DNA of 64,000 nucleotides from Tetragonia tetragonoides. Lineage: Eukaryota > Streptophyta > Magnoliopsida > Caryophyllales > Aizoaceae. The translations under genes and the position numbers were made by a program. A model generated the notes under the pieces. It was not told the origin of the DNA, ran no database searches, and worked only from the letters and a program-made list of their open reading frames with translations. Location of the stretch: the NCBI GenBank assembly GCA_038025085.1, contig CM076142.1:3447501-3511500 (forward strand). Reading direction: 5' to 3'. Of this stretch, positions 35,701-48,506 are shown in pieces. The first letter of the stretch is position 1. The number at the start of each line of letters is the position of its first letter.

Positions 35701-36846
35701 ATAACCTACCCCAGAGCCCTCTCATGTCGCCCAAGGGTGTCCCGCGAGTTGTGGTGCGGTAATATACACCTTTGTTCCGGGGGCTTCCCGGGAGCCCGAA
35801 AAAAAGTAGATTATAGTCTTCAGTTTTAAGCTTCCCGGGGCCTGGGTGCGATTTTTGCCCAACTTCTCCGGGGTGTCTATCATGACCCTAGAGGACCCTC
35901 GATGCCCGGGAACAGTCATCCGGAACCCCGAACTTTGATATCACCCATGCCTTCGGTGTTCGGGCCCTTACATTGGTGTCCCGTAAAAACGTCTTTCCAA
36001 GCCCATCAGGTACCCAGGGACCCAATAACCTACCTCGGGGGCCTTTCATGTCCCCTAGGGTGTCCCGTGCGATGTGGTACAAAAATATACACCTTTGTTC
36101 CAGGGCCTCCCTAGGGCCTGAAAAACGTGGATTATATAGCCTTTGTTTTTTGCCTCCTGGGCAGGTGCAATTTTTGCCCAAACTTCTCCGGGGGTTTATC
36201 ATGACCCTAGAGGATCCTCAATGCCCCGGGAGGGTCATCCAGATCCCCAAACTTCGATATCACTCATGCTTTCGGTGTTTCGGCCCGTACATTAGTGTCC
36301 CGTAAAAACGCCTTTCCAAGCCTATCAAGGATCCAATAACCTACCCCGGGGACCTCCCCTCTCCCCTTGGGAGTGTCCCGCGCGATTTGGTGCAAAAATA
36401 TACACCTTTGTTCCAGGGCCCAGGGAGCCCGAAAAACGTGGATTATAGCCTTCGTTTTTGGCTTGCTGGGGCACGTGTGCCATTTTTTCCCAAACTTCTC
36501 CGGGTGGTCCATTATGACCCTAGGTGCCTGGGGAGGGTCATCCGGATCCCAACTTTCATATCACCCATTCTTTCAGTGTTTCGGCCTTTACATTGGTTTC
36601 CCGTGAAAACGCCCTTCCAACCCTATCAGGGACTCTGTAACCTACCCCGGGGGCCTCCCATGTTCCCTAGGGTGTCATGTGCGATGTGGTGCAAGAATAT
36701 ACACTTTTGTTGCAGGGCCTCCCGGGAGCCTGAAAAACGTGGATGATAGCATAGCCTTCTTTTTGGCTTCCCGGTGCTTGGGTGTCATTTTGCCCAAACT
36801 TCTCCAGGGGGGCCTATCATGACTCTAGAAGACCCTCGGTGCCCTA
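32800..36846 (+). repeat. Satellite array E, about 13 monomers
   Basis: Regular + array of ~305-bp monomers. Landmarks lie near 32997, 33303, 33609, 33920, 34225, 34538, 34830, 35122, 35425, 35745, 36070, 36381 and 36683. All are of the 'gtggattatagcc' class and are more homogeneous than array A, with GC-rich blocks such as ccccgggagggtcatccgga. It ends at 'ggtgccctaacc'. Many overlapping open frames repeat with the monomer and are not genes. Confidence 0.92.
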
Positions 36847-37096
36847 ACCGTTCCAAGATGATGGTCATCTACCATTATTTTGTCCGGTATACTTACCGAT
36901 GACCCGCCCTTGAACTTTGGAAAGATAGAACCCATTTTTTTCAGCTATGATTCCAAAATCTACGCCATGTCAAATATGTATCTAGGCGAATTCGTCGACT
37001 GAAACCCAACTTTGAGGTACTCGATGGAACATCGTGGTATCCACTCCCTAACTCTAATTTTCAAAACCCTTATCATGTTGGTTTTCCTATCTAGTC

Positions 37097-37486
37097 ATGG
37101 GTGCTTTGTGGTTCTACTTTTTTAAAATTAAGTTAAAGAGGTTGGCACTTATGCTTTATTTAACTACACTAGTTTGGAAGCGATTGTCTACCAAAGAGTT
37201 GCCCTTTTCTTATGGTCTTACACAGTCACAGATCAGTGATAATGTGTATTATGGGTTCTCTGACAAAGGATGGGGAGTTGTTTGTGCATATAATTTTGAT
37301 TTTTCAGAAGATGGATCAAGTAGTCTACGTGTTCATGAAACAAAAATGGTCACCGGTTGTGAATCATATTTGATTCCTTCTGGGGTTGACAATAAGGTGG
37401 TGTTTGTTCTAAATTTCGAGCTTGATGGTCAGTCAGTTCTGAATGAGGAATGTTATGATTGCCAATGTGCGATCCCATGGGCTTGA
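37097..37486 (+). CDS. Unrecognised ORF, 129 codons
   Basis: ATG-initiated frame containing GFSDKGWGVVCAYNFDFSED and DNKVVFVLNFELDGQSV. The composition looks like real protein, not satellite. Just upstream, another frame (about 36960-37075) reads RRIRRLKPNFEVLDGTSWYP before a stop, so this may be a broken or captured gene fragment. I do not recognise the family. It lies in the ~700-bp gap between array E and the pol epsilon/LSG1 block. Confidence 0.3.
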   Translation: MGALWFYFFKIKLKRLALMLYLTTLVWKRLSTKELPFSYGLTQSQISDNVYYGFSDKGWGVVCAYNFDFSEDGSSSLRVHETKMVTGCESYLIPSGVDNKVVFVLNFELDGQSVLNEECYDCQCAIPWA

Positions 37487-38054
37487 TGATGAGGAGTCTT
37501 ATAGTTGCCATAGTTGTTATCACCAAGACGAGCGTGTCATCGAACCGTGCAATGAGAGAGAGGGGGTGGTGATGCCAAATACGGAGAAAAAAATCACGAA
37601 AAAATATACTGGAGTAAGAGAAATGGTTGAAAGAAAAAAAGAAAAGAAAACCTACTTCATCAAGTCCAACAAATGGGGGTACTTTCTAAATCTCTTTAAG
37701 TAAATATTGGAAACAAGTTGAAGGGGGTGGTAAGTATCCTATTAGAGCAGGTTCTAAGTCAGTGGTGTTCTTATTGTTTTTTTGGGCAATGATCAGGTCC
37801 GCTTTAGCCACTAAGTTCGCTTTTTCTTCGAGTGTTAGCCATCTAGGACTCAGAGTTGGGATGGATGCAGTAACTTGCAATGTTAAATAAACCAGGAAGA
37901 ACTATTCGGTGCTGTTAAATAGACCAAGAAGAGTTACCCCATGCTTAAACAAAGAAAAACAAAGAAAAAAAGACTCCTGTCTGATGTTTCAAGTACCGTT
38001 TTCTCCTTTAAAATAAGTTTCAACATCATATAAAGAGCAACTCTAGTAACTTAC

Positions 38055-39310
38055 CAGATCACTAGGTTCAACGACTCGCCAAAGCTGCCTCCAAATATCC
38101 AAATTCTTCTCAAACGGAGTAAGAACAAGCTTATCATTCTCCTCAAGCCTACAACAAAAAGCAATTCCATAAGGAGGTAATACTACAAAGTGAAAGACAA
38201 TTTCAAATCCCAAACCCCTTTTCGTACAACAGACATGTCAAACAATTTAATTTATTTCGACATCTGTGTCAAACAACCAAAGTAAAAATCATCTGACAAC
38301 ATCCACCCCTCAGCACGCTTCATCTAGTTCAAATCTCACAAGGAATATAACATGTGATTTCCAGGAACTTAATGATATATGTACCAAATCACAGCTCAAC
38401 AGCTAGCTTCAGTTAGACTTTGACTAATTTATATTACTATTAAAATCAATCTTCATGAATTTTAGTCATACTGTACTTATCAAAGTACTTTTCTCGAAGT
38501 AAAGGTGGCACATTGATGAGAAGTCTATTAGCAAGTGAATATCAAGAATAGTCTGTTATGTGGTGATTTTGATATACGACATATGGAGTAGTTGGATTTG
38601 CCACATTATGTGTTTTGTTCATTGGTATTTCTAACCTATAGTAGCTTTAACTTTCAATTTAAAAATGACATTTGGCCTTATGTAATTTCCTTATCCAAAC
38701 GAGGATAAACAAATTGTCTAGGAGATGCTTCAACATGAGAGTGATAGTTTGCATCTTTTACTAAGCCAATAATTTCAAGGCCAAGAGCAAGGTGTATATA
38801 TTTTTTTAAGAACATAAGGCCTATTAGCAAATAGCATATTAACAAAGCTTGACTGGCAACTATGGCCAGTAGCAACCATCAGACTTACATGAAAAGGTTT
38901 CTTCGCCATGCTAAAAAGGCTTGTTTCTTATTGACATCAAGCTCATCTACAGTCATTCCAGCATTCCATGGTGGCCTACACATAAAACACAACTTAGACT
39001 CCATTAAGATTCTGAAGGGTAAGGCTAAATTGATCGTAGAAAAAGGGCAAGTAAATGCCTTCGGGGGACACGAAGGCTGCCAGCATGTGCTTCCTCCTCT
39101 TTCTTCTGCTGCTCCCTCCTCTTTCTTCTGCTGCTCCCTCCTTGCTTCGGGTGTCAAGGCACTGGTGCTTGAACTGGAGTCCCTGTTCGTACAGTCGATA
39201 ATATGTTTCATCAGATGCAAACCAACTATATGAGGCAACCATTTTGAGACCACATCCAACAAAAATGTGAAGGCACGGTAGAGACTACTAGAGATAGAGA
39301 TGGGGGCAGA
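38055..39310 (-). pseudogene. LSG1: LSG1-type ribosome-biogenesis GTPase fragment, copy 1
   Basis: Minus-strand exons. The first is about 39050-39300 (DSSSSTSALTPEARREQQKK, then in a shifted frame AHAGSLRVPRR). The second is 38889-38975 (PPWNAGMTVDELDVNKKQAF). The third is 38055-38148 (LEENDKLVLTPFEKNLDIWR, then QLWRVVEPSDL and a GTAAG donor). The last two splice in frame through GTAAGT/TAG borders. These match the region just before the GTPase domain of LSG1, a circularly permuted cytosolic GTPase that releases NMD3 from 60S subunits. No G-motifs are present. A 26-bp tandem duplication near 39090-39145 shifts the frame. It lies downstream of and in the same orientation as the pol epsilon exons. 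Confidence 0.82.
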
Positions 39311-39732
39311 CACCCTCCACTAGGTTCATATCCAATTTTTTAAGGAACAACCACCGGATATAGTTGATTATATGTACATAAATTAACAATCACATTATAC
39401 CACTAACTATTGCAAAAGCAACACCACTGTCCACTAGTACTCGTAAACGATGATAGCAGAAATAACAAGATATTACAAATGATTTGTCCAACAAATCAAA
39501 GTTACTTGTCACTCGCACATGAAACCAACACCACCACTAGCTTTAGTTTAGATATAAGTTTCTGCAAACGACTCTTCACAAGGCTTCATTGCAAGATGGT
39601 ACTAAACAATTTATGATGTGATATACGTAAGCCTCAAAACCAGTAAGCTAAGCACTATGCAAAAGCCAATCCTAGGAGATACCACTCGTAAACTGCATGG
39701 AATGTCATAGAAGGGGCAGTGATACCTGATAC

Positions 39733-42110
39733 CTGGAAAACCTTGATGAGCTTAATCTCCCCTCAGCAGTTAATCTCAAAACCTTTGATATTCTGCCAGG
39801 GTTACATCATCATTTAAAACTGCATACTGCTTCTTGATGAGTTTGCCTTATTCTTTGGATGGAGGAATAACCATTGCCTGTGATCAGATTCAGAAAGAAA
39901 AATGAACGATATTAAATTTCTCAACCTTAAAATTTGCAAAAGTTCAGACAGAGTCACTGATTACCTTGTAAGAACCGCCCGCTTCAATTTCAATTTAGCA
40001 TTCACTATTGTTGCATATCTTCTATTGACAGAACCTTCAGTACCTAAAAACAAAAGTTACAGTAATTTGTAAGTACAGATGAATCACATCACTAAGGGTT
40101 ATTTTAGAGCATTACAGCATATTCTAAGAGGTTGCATAAACATTACTTCCTCCATTGCAACTGAAGATTCAACTTTCCATTTTGGTGCATCCAGAAGTAA
40201 TTGTCATTCTTATTATACTGCCAGTTACACTACACTTCTCATGATATCCCCTCTACCAGAGTTTTATATAGAAATCAACATCATATAGCAGGAGGAAATG
40301 TATTTGTGGATAGGCTTCTTATGCCGAGGATGAAGCAGGGAAAGGAAGGTATTAGGCAGATACTACTAACTCAGATACGCAGATGTTAGTCAGATGTAAG
40401 AATTTTTGGTGAAGTAAGATGTAATAACTTCTCATACTAGCTATATTTCCATTAGTTAAAGTAAGTTGTCATCTAAACATAAATTTCAGAATATATGCAG
40501 CAAGGGAGACCTAGATGTAGAGAAGGATACAGCTACAATTAACCTGTTACTGATCAGTTGTATTATTTTTTGTTACGTATACATTAAGCATAACACATAG
40601 ATAGGAGATCGATAGCTTGAGTCGCTGCAACACAAATTTAGAAAACCAATTGTTAGTCTCATTGATGTCAAGTACGTAAGCAATTAAGTATTGCGGAGTT
40701 GTTATCCACATAAAAAAAAAATGCATCCAAGGAACGAAACCATACTTCACTTTTAAAGTTCTTGGGAATGATCCAGGCACAGCGTACCAGATTCCATATG
40801 TATCTACCTCAAGTGGTCGACCAATTTCCTCAATCAATAAGCGAGCATGTTGGATGATTTTGGCGCTTGTGTATGTGACAATCCCAGCCATTTCCATGGA
40901 GTACCATCTTGCACCACTACCAAAAACAAAACCAAGGGAAGGGTGAAGGAAGAAGTAGAATATAACACAATCTTCATTAATCAAACTAAAAGAATAAATC
41001 ATGAATTTAGGAGGAAAACTTACTTTTGCATGACATAACCATAGAAGGAACTCAGAGTACACTTTGAGCAAGCTGCAATGAATCATACAGAACAATCATA
41101 TCCTTCAAACACGGCATTGATCAAATTAGCAGGAAGAGACAAATATGCATAATGAAACTACCGCAAACTTGAGTAAGATGAAAAATACAATGCCCTGCAT
41201 TTCAAACCTGGGCTTCCTGAATCTTAATGGAATTTCCAACTTGCTTTAACGTGGGACAACTTTTCCTTCCAGACTTTGTTGATCCCTTTACATAATATCT
41301 TCTATTTCCAAAGCTCACATATGCAAAGTACAATATTTCACATACTTTAAAGGCCGGTGCTGCTTATACTACAAAACCAGCCCTACTAATGGTAGATTTC
41401 TAGACCAGGAATTTGGAAGAAAATTGCATATAGCTCCGTAGTCCATACTGTCACCAAGTGAAACAAGAATATAACAAAGCTTACCTACAAACAGTATTAA
41501 CAACAAAATGAATTTTCCTTCATGCAGAGTCCTGCTTCACAAAGCTCAGTTGCTGGCTTGCCAAGGACCCACTTATATACCTACAGACAGCACAGGCATC
41601 CATTTTTGCAACTTGCGTAAAACATAAATATAAAAAGAGTAAAATATAAATAGATAAACAAATTTTGACAGATTTCAAAGTAGGAAAATACCTTCTGTCA
41701 GTATTTTCGAAGAAGTTCCTTTAGCTTAGACTCTTGCTACGCCTTTGGGAGCTCAACAAAAGATTTAGATGATTGCCCTCGATGCTATCTACTACCTCAA
41801 ACTCAATTTGCCTCTTCAAATGGTAACAGTCACTGATATGGTTCAAAAGAAGTAGAGAATTTAAGTGTCTGTTACTAGCCAGGTTTGGAGTTCCCAATGA
41901 ATGGAAAGTGATGAATTGATGAAATGTACCTTTTCTTTGCCATGTATTTTTCTACATGCCAAACCCATTCAAATATCTGAAGACAAGTTTTGCCAGGTCC
42001 ATGAAAATCACAAGCTGTGTAATCTCATCTGTAACAATTGACAGGGGCTCGACATAAAAGCAGACATCAGATAACACTATATGCCTATATGGACAACAAG
42101 GAATACAACA
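39733..42110 (-). pseudogene. DNA polymerase epsilon catalytic subunit fragment, copy 1
   Basis: Minus-strand exons in gene order: ~42110-41930 (SIVTDE, then CDFHGPGKTCLQIFEWVW), 41832-41692 (SDCYHLKRQIE-like), ~41305-41216, ~41085-41020 (motif B, QLAQ..), 40916-~40755 ([20 protein letters not shown]), 40621-40550 (ISYLCVMLNVYVTKNNTTDQ), 40043-39965 (IEIEAGGSYK) and 39877-39733 (AMVIPPSKE, then KLIKKQYAVLNDD). They cover the palm and fingers of the polymerase domain. There are frameshifts and stops. Motif C, ELDTDGIW in plants, reads EVDTYGIW, so a catalytic Asp is lost. The exonuclease domain and the large C-terminal half are absent. Confidence 0.88.
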
Positions 42111-42894
42111 TTAGCAGAATGTAGAAAGGATGATTGAAAGAAGATTTCAGCAAAAAGGGCATGAACACAAGAGTGGCCACAAAGATCCTATATAAGTTCC
42201 CATGTTGAGGTTATTTGCCTTAGACAAAATATATACACACAGAGCTGATTGGCATTCACAAACAGTATATTAGACCACTTACTGGAAATTATGATATTTT
42301 CTATGAACGCATGTACATAGTTTGTCTAGTCCTGCTAATTAGGTTATTTCTCAAGGACTCAGTTTTATCTTAAAAAACTAATGCTACATCATGTCCAGAA
42401 TTGAGATGATCATATTGGTGTATGATAAAGCTAAATTCCAATTTAACATCCATTTAGAACAAAAATTCCTAAATTGAACTCAGAAATGAAGGGCTCAAAT
42501 TCTCTCAACTGAGTAACGAAGTACAAATCAATCCCCCGAACCCTAATTTCGAATCCCCAGCCCGAAACCCTAACACCCAATTAGAGATTCTCAAAACAAA
42601 CGCAAAAATAAAATAAATAATCAACCACACATATTTGCAACTCAAAATTGGTGAAATTGAAGGGAAATTCACTTACAGAACTGATATGATTAGCACCTTC
42701 GGTGGAAACAATAAACCCTAACTTCGATTCAAGCTCTTCTTATAATGCATTTCGAATTACTTACATCAAACCCTAACTTCGATAGAAGCCCTTCTTACAA
42801 GGCATTTCGACTTACTTGGAGTTGTTTCTACCACTTCCATCTTGGAACGTCTCTTCGAATTGTTTGTTTTTACGATTGAATTCAATTGACGAAA

Positions 42895-42960
42895 CCCTAA
42901 CCCTAACCCTAACCCTAACCCTAACCCTAACTCTAACCCTAACCCTAACCCTAACCCTAA
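42895..42960 (-). repeat. Interstitial (CCCTAA)11 telomere-like tract
   Basis: Eleven hexamers, one of them CTCTAA. It is the TTAGGG type, not the seven-base TTTAGGG usual in plants. The sister duplication has only three hexamers at the matching place (62284-62301). Single AAACCCTAA telo-boxes are also scattered at 42540-42780. The tract lies just downstream of the minus-strand TATA box, so it would be in the 5' untranslated region. Confidence 0.92.
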
Positions 42961-43039
42961 CGAGGATTTTTGGAGAGAGAAAATGGGAGAAATGAAAAGT
43001 GAGTGATTGCTTGAGAGAAGGGTTGATGGAGGAAATAAT

Positions 43040-43125
43040 GAAATTAGGAAATTCCCACGCATATGTTCGTGCTTATATAGACGGAAATGTCCCCCTTACT
43101 GTTCGTTAACGCTGTGGCGGTTTAT
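43040..43125 (-). promoter_or_regulatory. Minus-strand TATA promoter of copy 1
   Basis: On the minus strand CTATATAAGC (43071-43080) is a good TATA box, with the telo-box leader starting ~100 bp downstream. Two sites that are perfect E2F consensus (WTTSSCSS) in the sister copy are mutated here: ATTCCCAC near 43050 and CTGTGGCGG near 43111. Confidence 0.55.
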
Positions 43126-43239
43126 CAAAAATACGCGTAAACATACGCGTTTTTATTTTATCAAAAACAAAACGCGTATATCAGTTTTGACTATTTGACC
43201 AAATCAGTATTTTTAGGGTTCTTTCGTATTTTCAGTCAA

Positions 43240-44150
43240 CCAGTAGCAATGGTTAAATCATGATTTCAAGAGTCGGAACATGTTTACTCTTTCTCTCATT
43301 TCTCTTCATTTCTCTCTCCTTCCTGATCTCTCTCTCCTTCCTCCTCCCCCACTTGCACACTTAATGCATGTCACCCAATGACGAGATTAAGATCCTTCAT
43401 AATCATGAGATTAGGCAAGAACTTGTGCAACTAGTAGCACCACTTCACATATCCTTGTTTCATGGTCGAAAAGTTTGAGAATTGTGTTTTGAAGCATATT
43501 GGCTTTTTAGGGCCATTGTTTCTTCCAACCCTTTACGCAGTGTACTCAATCCAATTAACGGAATCATAATTTGCATTCAACTTTTCAAGATAGTACATAT
43601 TAGTGTAGTTTGTAACACGTTCGGTATAACTTAGTGTCTTTTTGTTACCCCTCGGTATACCTCGATGAAAATCTTCCTATGAAATTAATAATTAATAAAA
43701 AGGTCATCCAAGCTACTAAACACAAATATTTACCTACTCTCTGGAGCACCACTTTATATTACTGGCGTAGAGACACCTGCCATAACAGCCGCGTATATCT
43801 CCTACCCAAACAAGATAATACCTTACCTTGAGGGCCTTTACGCCCTCCTAAGCATTTGTAGGGATTATGCCCTAACGAATTTTGCAATAAAAAAATTTAA
43901 AATTTAAAATAAAAATCAACATTAAGTTGAATTCAGCCATAATAAAATGGTTACAAATCTATCGGTGCCGCTTAATATCACAAATTTTTGCCTAATCTCG
44001 ATATCATAGAGGAACCTAATTCGGGGAGTACAATGGAGGAGTGGAGGAGAGAGAGGATGGGGAAAGGAGAGAGAAAGGCAAATGAGAGAGAGAGATTAAC
44101 ATGTACAATGAACATGAGAGTAATATTTAACTATTGGCTTTAACCCATAC
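43240..44150. mobile_element. Candidate element with ~170-bp imperfect inverted repeats
   Basis: The left arm begins near 'caatggttaaatcatga' (43246) and continues with CT-rich sequence to 'gagattaggcaagaacttgtg' (~43428). The right arm is its imperfect reverse complement, from 'cacaaatttttgcctaatctc' (~43979) through GA-rich sequence to 'atttaactattgg' (~44139). No protein is encoded. The left end coincides with the end of duplicated block copy 1. I could not identify a target duplication. Confidence 0.5.
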
Positions 44151-45164
44151 CCATACGCCCTACCTTCATATTAACCATTCTATCGCAAAGGAATAAATTA
44201 AAAAAAAAAGGTATATGGGAACCGTGATCAATTTGCCATTTCTTCATTTATATTGTTATACGTATATTATTATAATTTTCATTCAAGCCGATCATTAATA
44301 GGACTAGGATGTGGATATGTAGAACTGCTTTATACTCAACTTCAATGAAGATCAATTATCAATAGGTCTAATATATCTATTCACTAATGAGAAAACGAAA
44401 AATAATAATAATAACATTGGTTAGTTATGAGACATAACTGAATTGCACTCTAACGGAATTGACCGCCTCATTTAACTGAATTTGACCAGCAACTAACATT
44501 ACCTCTCCCGTTCTACTATTAATCCTAACTTGGAGGTAATTTGTTTTGATTTTGTTTCTTGTAATTGGGGTAATGTGATAATGTGATTTATTTAACCTGT
44601 GATTTGTAATCTTGATAATATAGTATCCAGGTTCTCCAAGAAGAGGAGAACCGGAATCTACATCGCAGCAAATCAACAGGAAAATCTCAACATTGCTGGT
44701 GCGGTTAACCCTGGTGCTTTATCTGCGATGGATGCGGCAAGTGATGGTGAACTGACAGGAGCTAATGACGAACTTCAGAATCTTGAGACTCTAGCTATTG
44801 CTGCTGGTATGGATACACATCAAGAGACCACCGATGAGCATGATAATCTTGCTAATGCTGGTATTATGCTAAGGATGAGGAGAACACAGACATGCATGTT
44901 GGAGGAGCAGGACTCAATCAACAAGTCGAGAATGGAGCAGGACTTCAGTTGTAGAACCTGTTTTATGGTTAAGCATGGAAGGTGAAACTAACTAGGTAGC
45001 TCCAGTTGTTTAATTTGGTCTAGAGTGTATTTTTAAATTGCGCTTAATTCTCACTGTTTTGGTTCTTTTGAATATTATTATCTAAAATTTGCATGTGATA
45101 TGCTCTAAATGTGGATTTATATCCTTAATATTTCTCTGGATTTTTTCTGTTCTAGTGTACTTCA
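44151..45164. other. Intergenic with one unrecognised + ORF (44599-44985)
   Basis: The 128-codon + frame contains ENLNIAGAVNPGALSAMDAA and DTHQETTDEHDNLANAG, acidic and low in hydrophobics, with no family I recognise. A splice-like 'tatccag' precedes it at about 44630. It could be an exon of an unknown gene or a chance frame. The rest is AT-rich and empty. Confidence 0.35.
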
Positions 45165-46612
45165 GATTATTGAGATGACACAAATCACTTAGACGCCTAA
45201 AACTAGACTTATTTCGACCTAGACAGAAACAGAAACCCAAGTATTTACCTACTGAAAATACATTTAGCGTTTGAAGGTTGGTTAAGTTCCCAATACCAGA
45301 TGGGAAATAGTTATTATTAAGAGAATAATAATAGTTAGGAAGCCATAAATGCCTTAAATTCACCAGTTTCTTCAGATCTCTGGGAGATATAAAACCATGT
45401 CTACAATACTGCAAATTGTGCAACAAAGCCACTCAATTCGGCAACTCTTTTAGAGAATCATTATGAGAAAGATCTCTAAATATCTCAAGTGAATCAACTT
45501 GCCCAAGGATTTTGGTAATTTGCTTATGCCCAGATTATGCAGATCCAATGCTCACAAACATCGAAAACTTCTTACCAAATTATCAGATATGGATTTGCTG
45601 ATCATTGTGCCATAGCAAGGTCTCTCTGAGAAAAGAAATGTCCTCAATTGCTTAATGCTTTGCAAAGAGGCTGGAATTTTCAGAGATGAATCTACTTGGT
45701 ACCCAATTGATACATGGCGGGTGCTCTTGCCAAGAGTGCTATCTAGAGAGCTCACCATTTGGCATTGACCCCTACCAACCGAGCAACATAAATCATACAT
45801 CAAATCATGAAGTTTACATGTGCACTGATGCGCGTCGTCTTCAAGCAAGCATTTATTTAGTAGTTCATCTAGGTATTCTTTCCCTCCATCTTCCAAACTG
45901 TGGCTCCTACTACGTGGTGGATCAATGAAACCTTGGGCAATCCAAAGACTCACTAGTCTACTCTTATCAAATTCGTGCCCCCGGGGGAACGATGAGCAGT
46001 AAGAAAAACAAGCCTTTAGTTAAGGATCGAGGTTATCATAGCTGAGTTTGAGTATTGGCATGACATTGTCTTCATACAATTCAAAGTTCAACAATTCATC
46101 ATCAATAAACGACGACCACTCTTGAACAGTGAGTTTGTTTGCTAAAACACCCGCTATAACTCGTACAACGAGGGGAACATTTTTGCACAATCCCAAAATT
46201 TTCAATACTAAACTCCCTGACCACAAGCTCATAAGCCTCTTTTCGAAATGCTATCTGCTCAAAAAGAGAAGAAGACTCATCCTGATTTAGAGGCTGCAAC
46301 TCATACGGCGGAATAGTATCCATGATTCTACCAACCCTAAGACTACGTGTAGTAACTAGAACCTTAGTTCCATGAGAAGCACCAAGAGTTAACAATGGTT
46401 TCAAGTTTTCCCATTTCCTAGGATCTTCATCCCACACATCATCCAACACAAGCATATATTTCTTCCCAGTGATATGTCTACTAAGCTGATTGGTTAATTG
46501 CTCAAGGTTGACATTACTCGGCTTCTCACCCGCAGTACTTGCCGATGCCATGATAGCTTCAATCACCTCTCTCATTCTAATCTCATGGGGGGACAGAAAC
46601 CCATAGCATTAA

Positions 46613-47503
<891 letters not shown>

Positions 47504-47735
47504 TAAATCGAAGTTTTCTCTCACAACCTTATCATTGAACACAAGTTGAGCTAATGTTGTTTTACCCAACCCACCAATGCCTACTATAGGAATAACAGAA
47601 ACAACCTCTTCACAGCTCAAATCTAACAACTTGTTTATTATGAAATTTTTATCAGAGCATCTCTCCCTACAACCTCTTTATGATCTACATAAGAACAAGT
47701 CTCACGGCTCACCCCTCCCACAATCACATCGTTCT

Positions 47736-48506
47736 CTCTCCCATTATCACACTCCCAATTCTCAAAGGGGAGGGTAGCATTCTTTTTTAGAGTTGTTTGG
47801 TTGACACTTGAAAAACAAGGAAAGTGGTACTTTCTAGGAAGTGTAAATCTACCTCTGGTTTGGTTCTTCTCCCAAAAAAATACTACCTATTAGGATTCTC
47901 TCTGTTCATGGGACTCTCGGTGCCACAGTACTTCAACGAGTTCCTCTTGGTTACGGGCCGCACTCCTGTTTACACCCGTTCAGTGGCAGTATGTTTTACA
48001 TAGCATTCTGTTGATTACATTTTACATTACACACCCTATTTTGGTGTTGACACTTTCCATATGTACTTGAATTGTATTTTAGCTGTAGAATTGTATTTTC
48101 TTGTGCATAGTTTGACACATCTTCCAAACAATATACTCAAAAACCACAGAACCTGAAACATACTCAACCTATTTCTTATTAAGAGTGTAAAAAAGCAAAT
48201 TAGAATAAAAATGCGAGAGAATTTTTCTTGCTCCTCTCCTGCACCACAAGATAGAAGTATTTGATTATTCTTCAGAAAACAATATATGATTATTGATAAT
48301 ACAAAACCAAATATGAATATACATCTGTTTAAATTACAGTATTTTTGTTAAGACACAACGCAACAAACAGCAAAGATACAAGTACTGTAGTACTATTTTC
48401 TGACACTATACAGTTGCTTGGACGAAACCAGAAATGCAAAATCAAAGAAATAAGAAAAAAGCTGTCAAATTGTGAGGGAGGCATTTATGGGGGTTTAGCA
48501 TGAGGA
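47736..48506. other. Spacer between NLR pseudogene and NLR gene
   Basis: No gene. A segment from about 47790 ('gagttgtttggttgacactt') looks like the end of a further non-autonomous transposon but lacks a visible partner end. The part nearest 48506 is the 3' flank of the NLR gene. Confidence 0.4.

Larger units (their letters stand above)
37556..43238 (-). repeat. Duplicated block, copy 1: LSG1 + pol epsilon fragments with promoter
   Basis: Collinear with 58220-62540, starting at 'gagagagggggtggtgatgc' and ending at 'ttttcagtca'. Both copies hold, on the minus strand, a TATA promoter, telomere-like repeats, pol epsilon exons and then LSG1 exons. Copy 1 has about 1.15 kb (39310-40455) and about 0.24 kb (near 41020-41265) that copy 2 lacks. 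Intron sequence is retained, so this is a DNA-level duplication and not a retrocopy. An unrecognised conserved stretch is at 37700-37880. Confidence 0.85.

Noticed and set aside
38678..38875. Hydrophobic minus frame (MLLAIVASQALLICYLLIGL) present in both blocks
   Set aside because: It lies between two LSG1 exons with good splice sites and overlaps the donor side, so it is intron. Conservation follows from the recent duplication.
42895..42960. Chromosome end or telomere
   Set aside because: Only 66 bp, of non-plant unit type, inside a duplicated leader with unique sequence on both sides.
42766..43062. Minus frame with an alternating Leu-Gly tract
   Set aside because: The tract is the (TTAGGG)n telomere-like repeat translated. 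The surrounding frame is untranslated leader.
37556..43238. Functional DNA polymerase epsilon gene
   Set aside because: Lacks exonuclease and C-terminal regions, has frameshifts, a lost catalytic Asp, and is joined to LSG1 exons.
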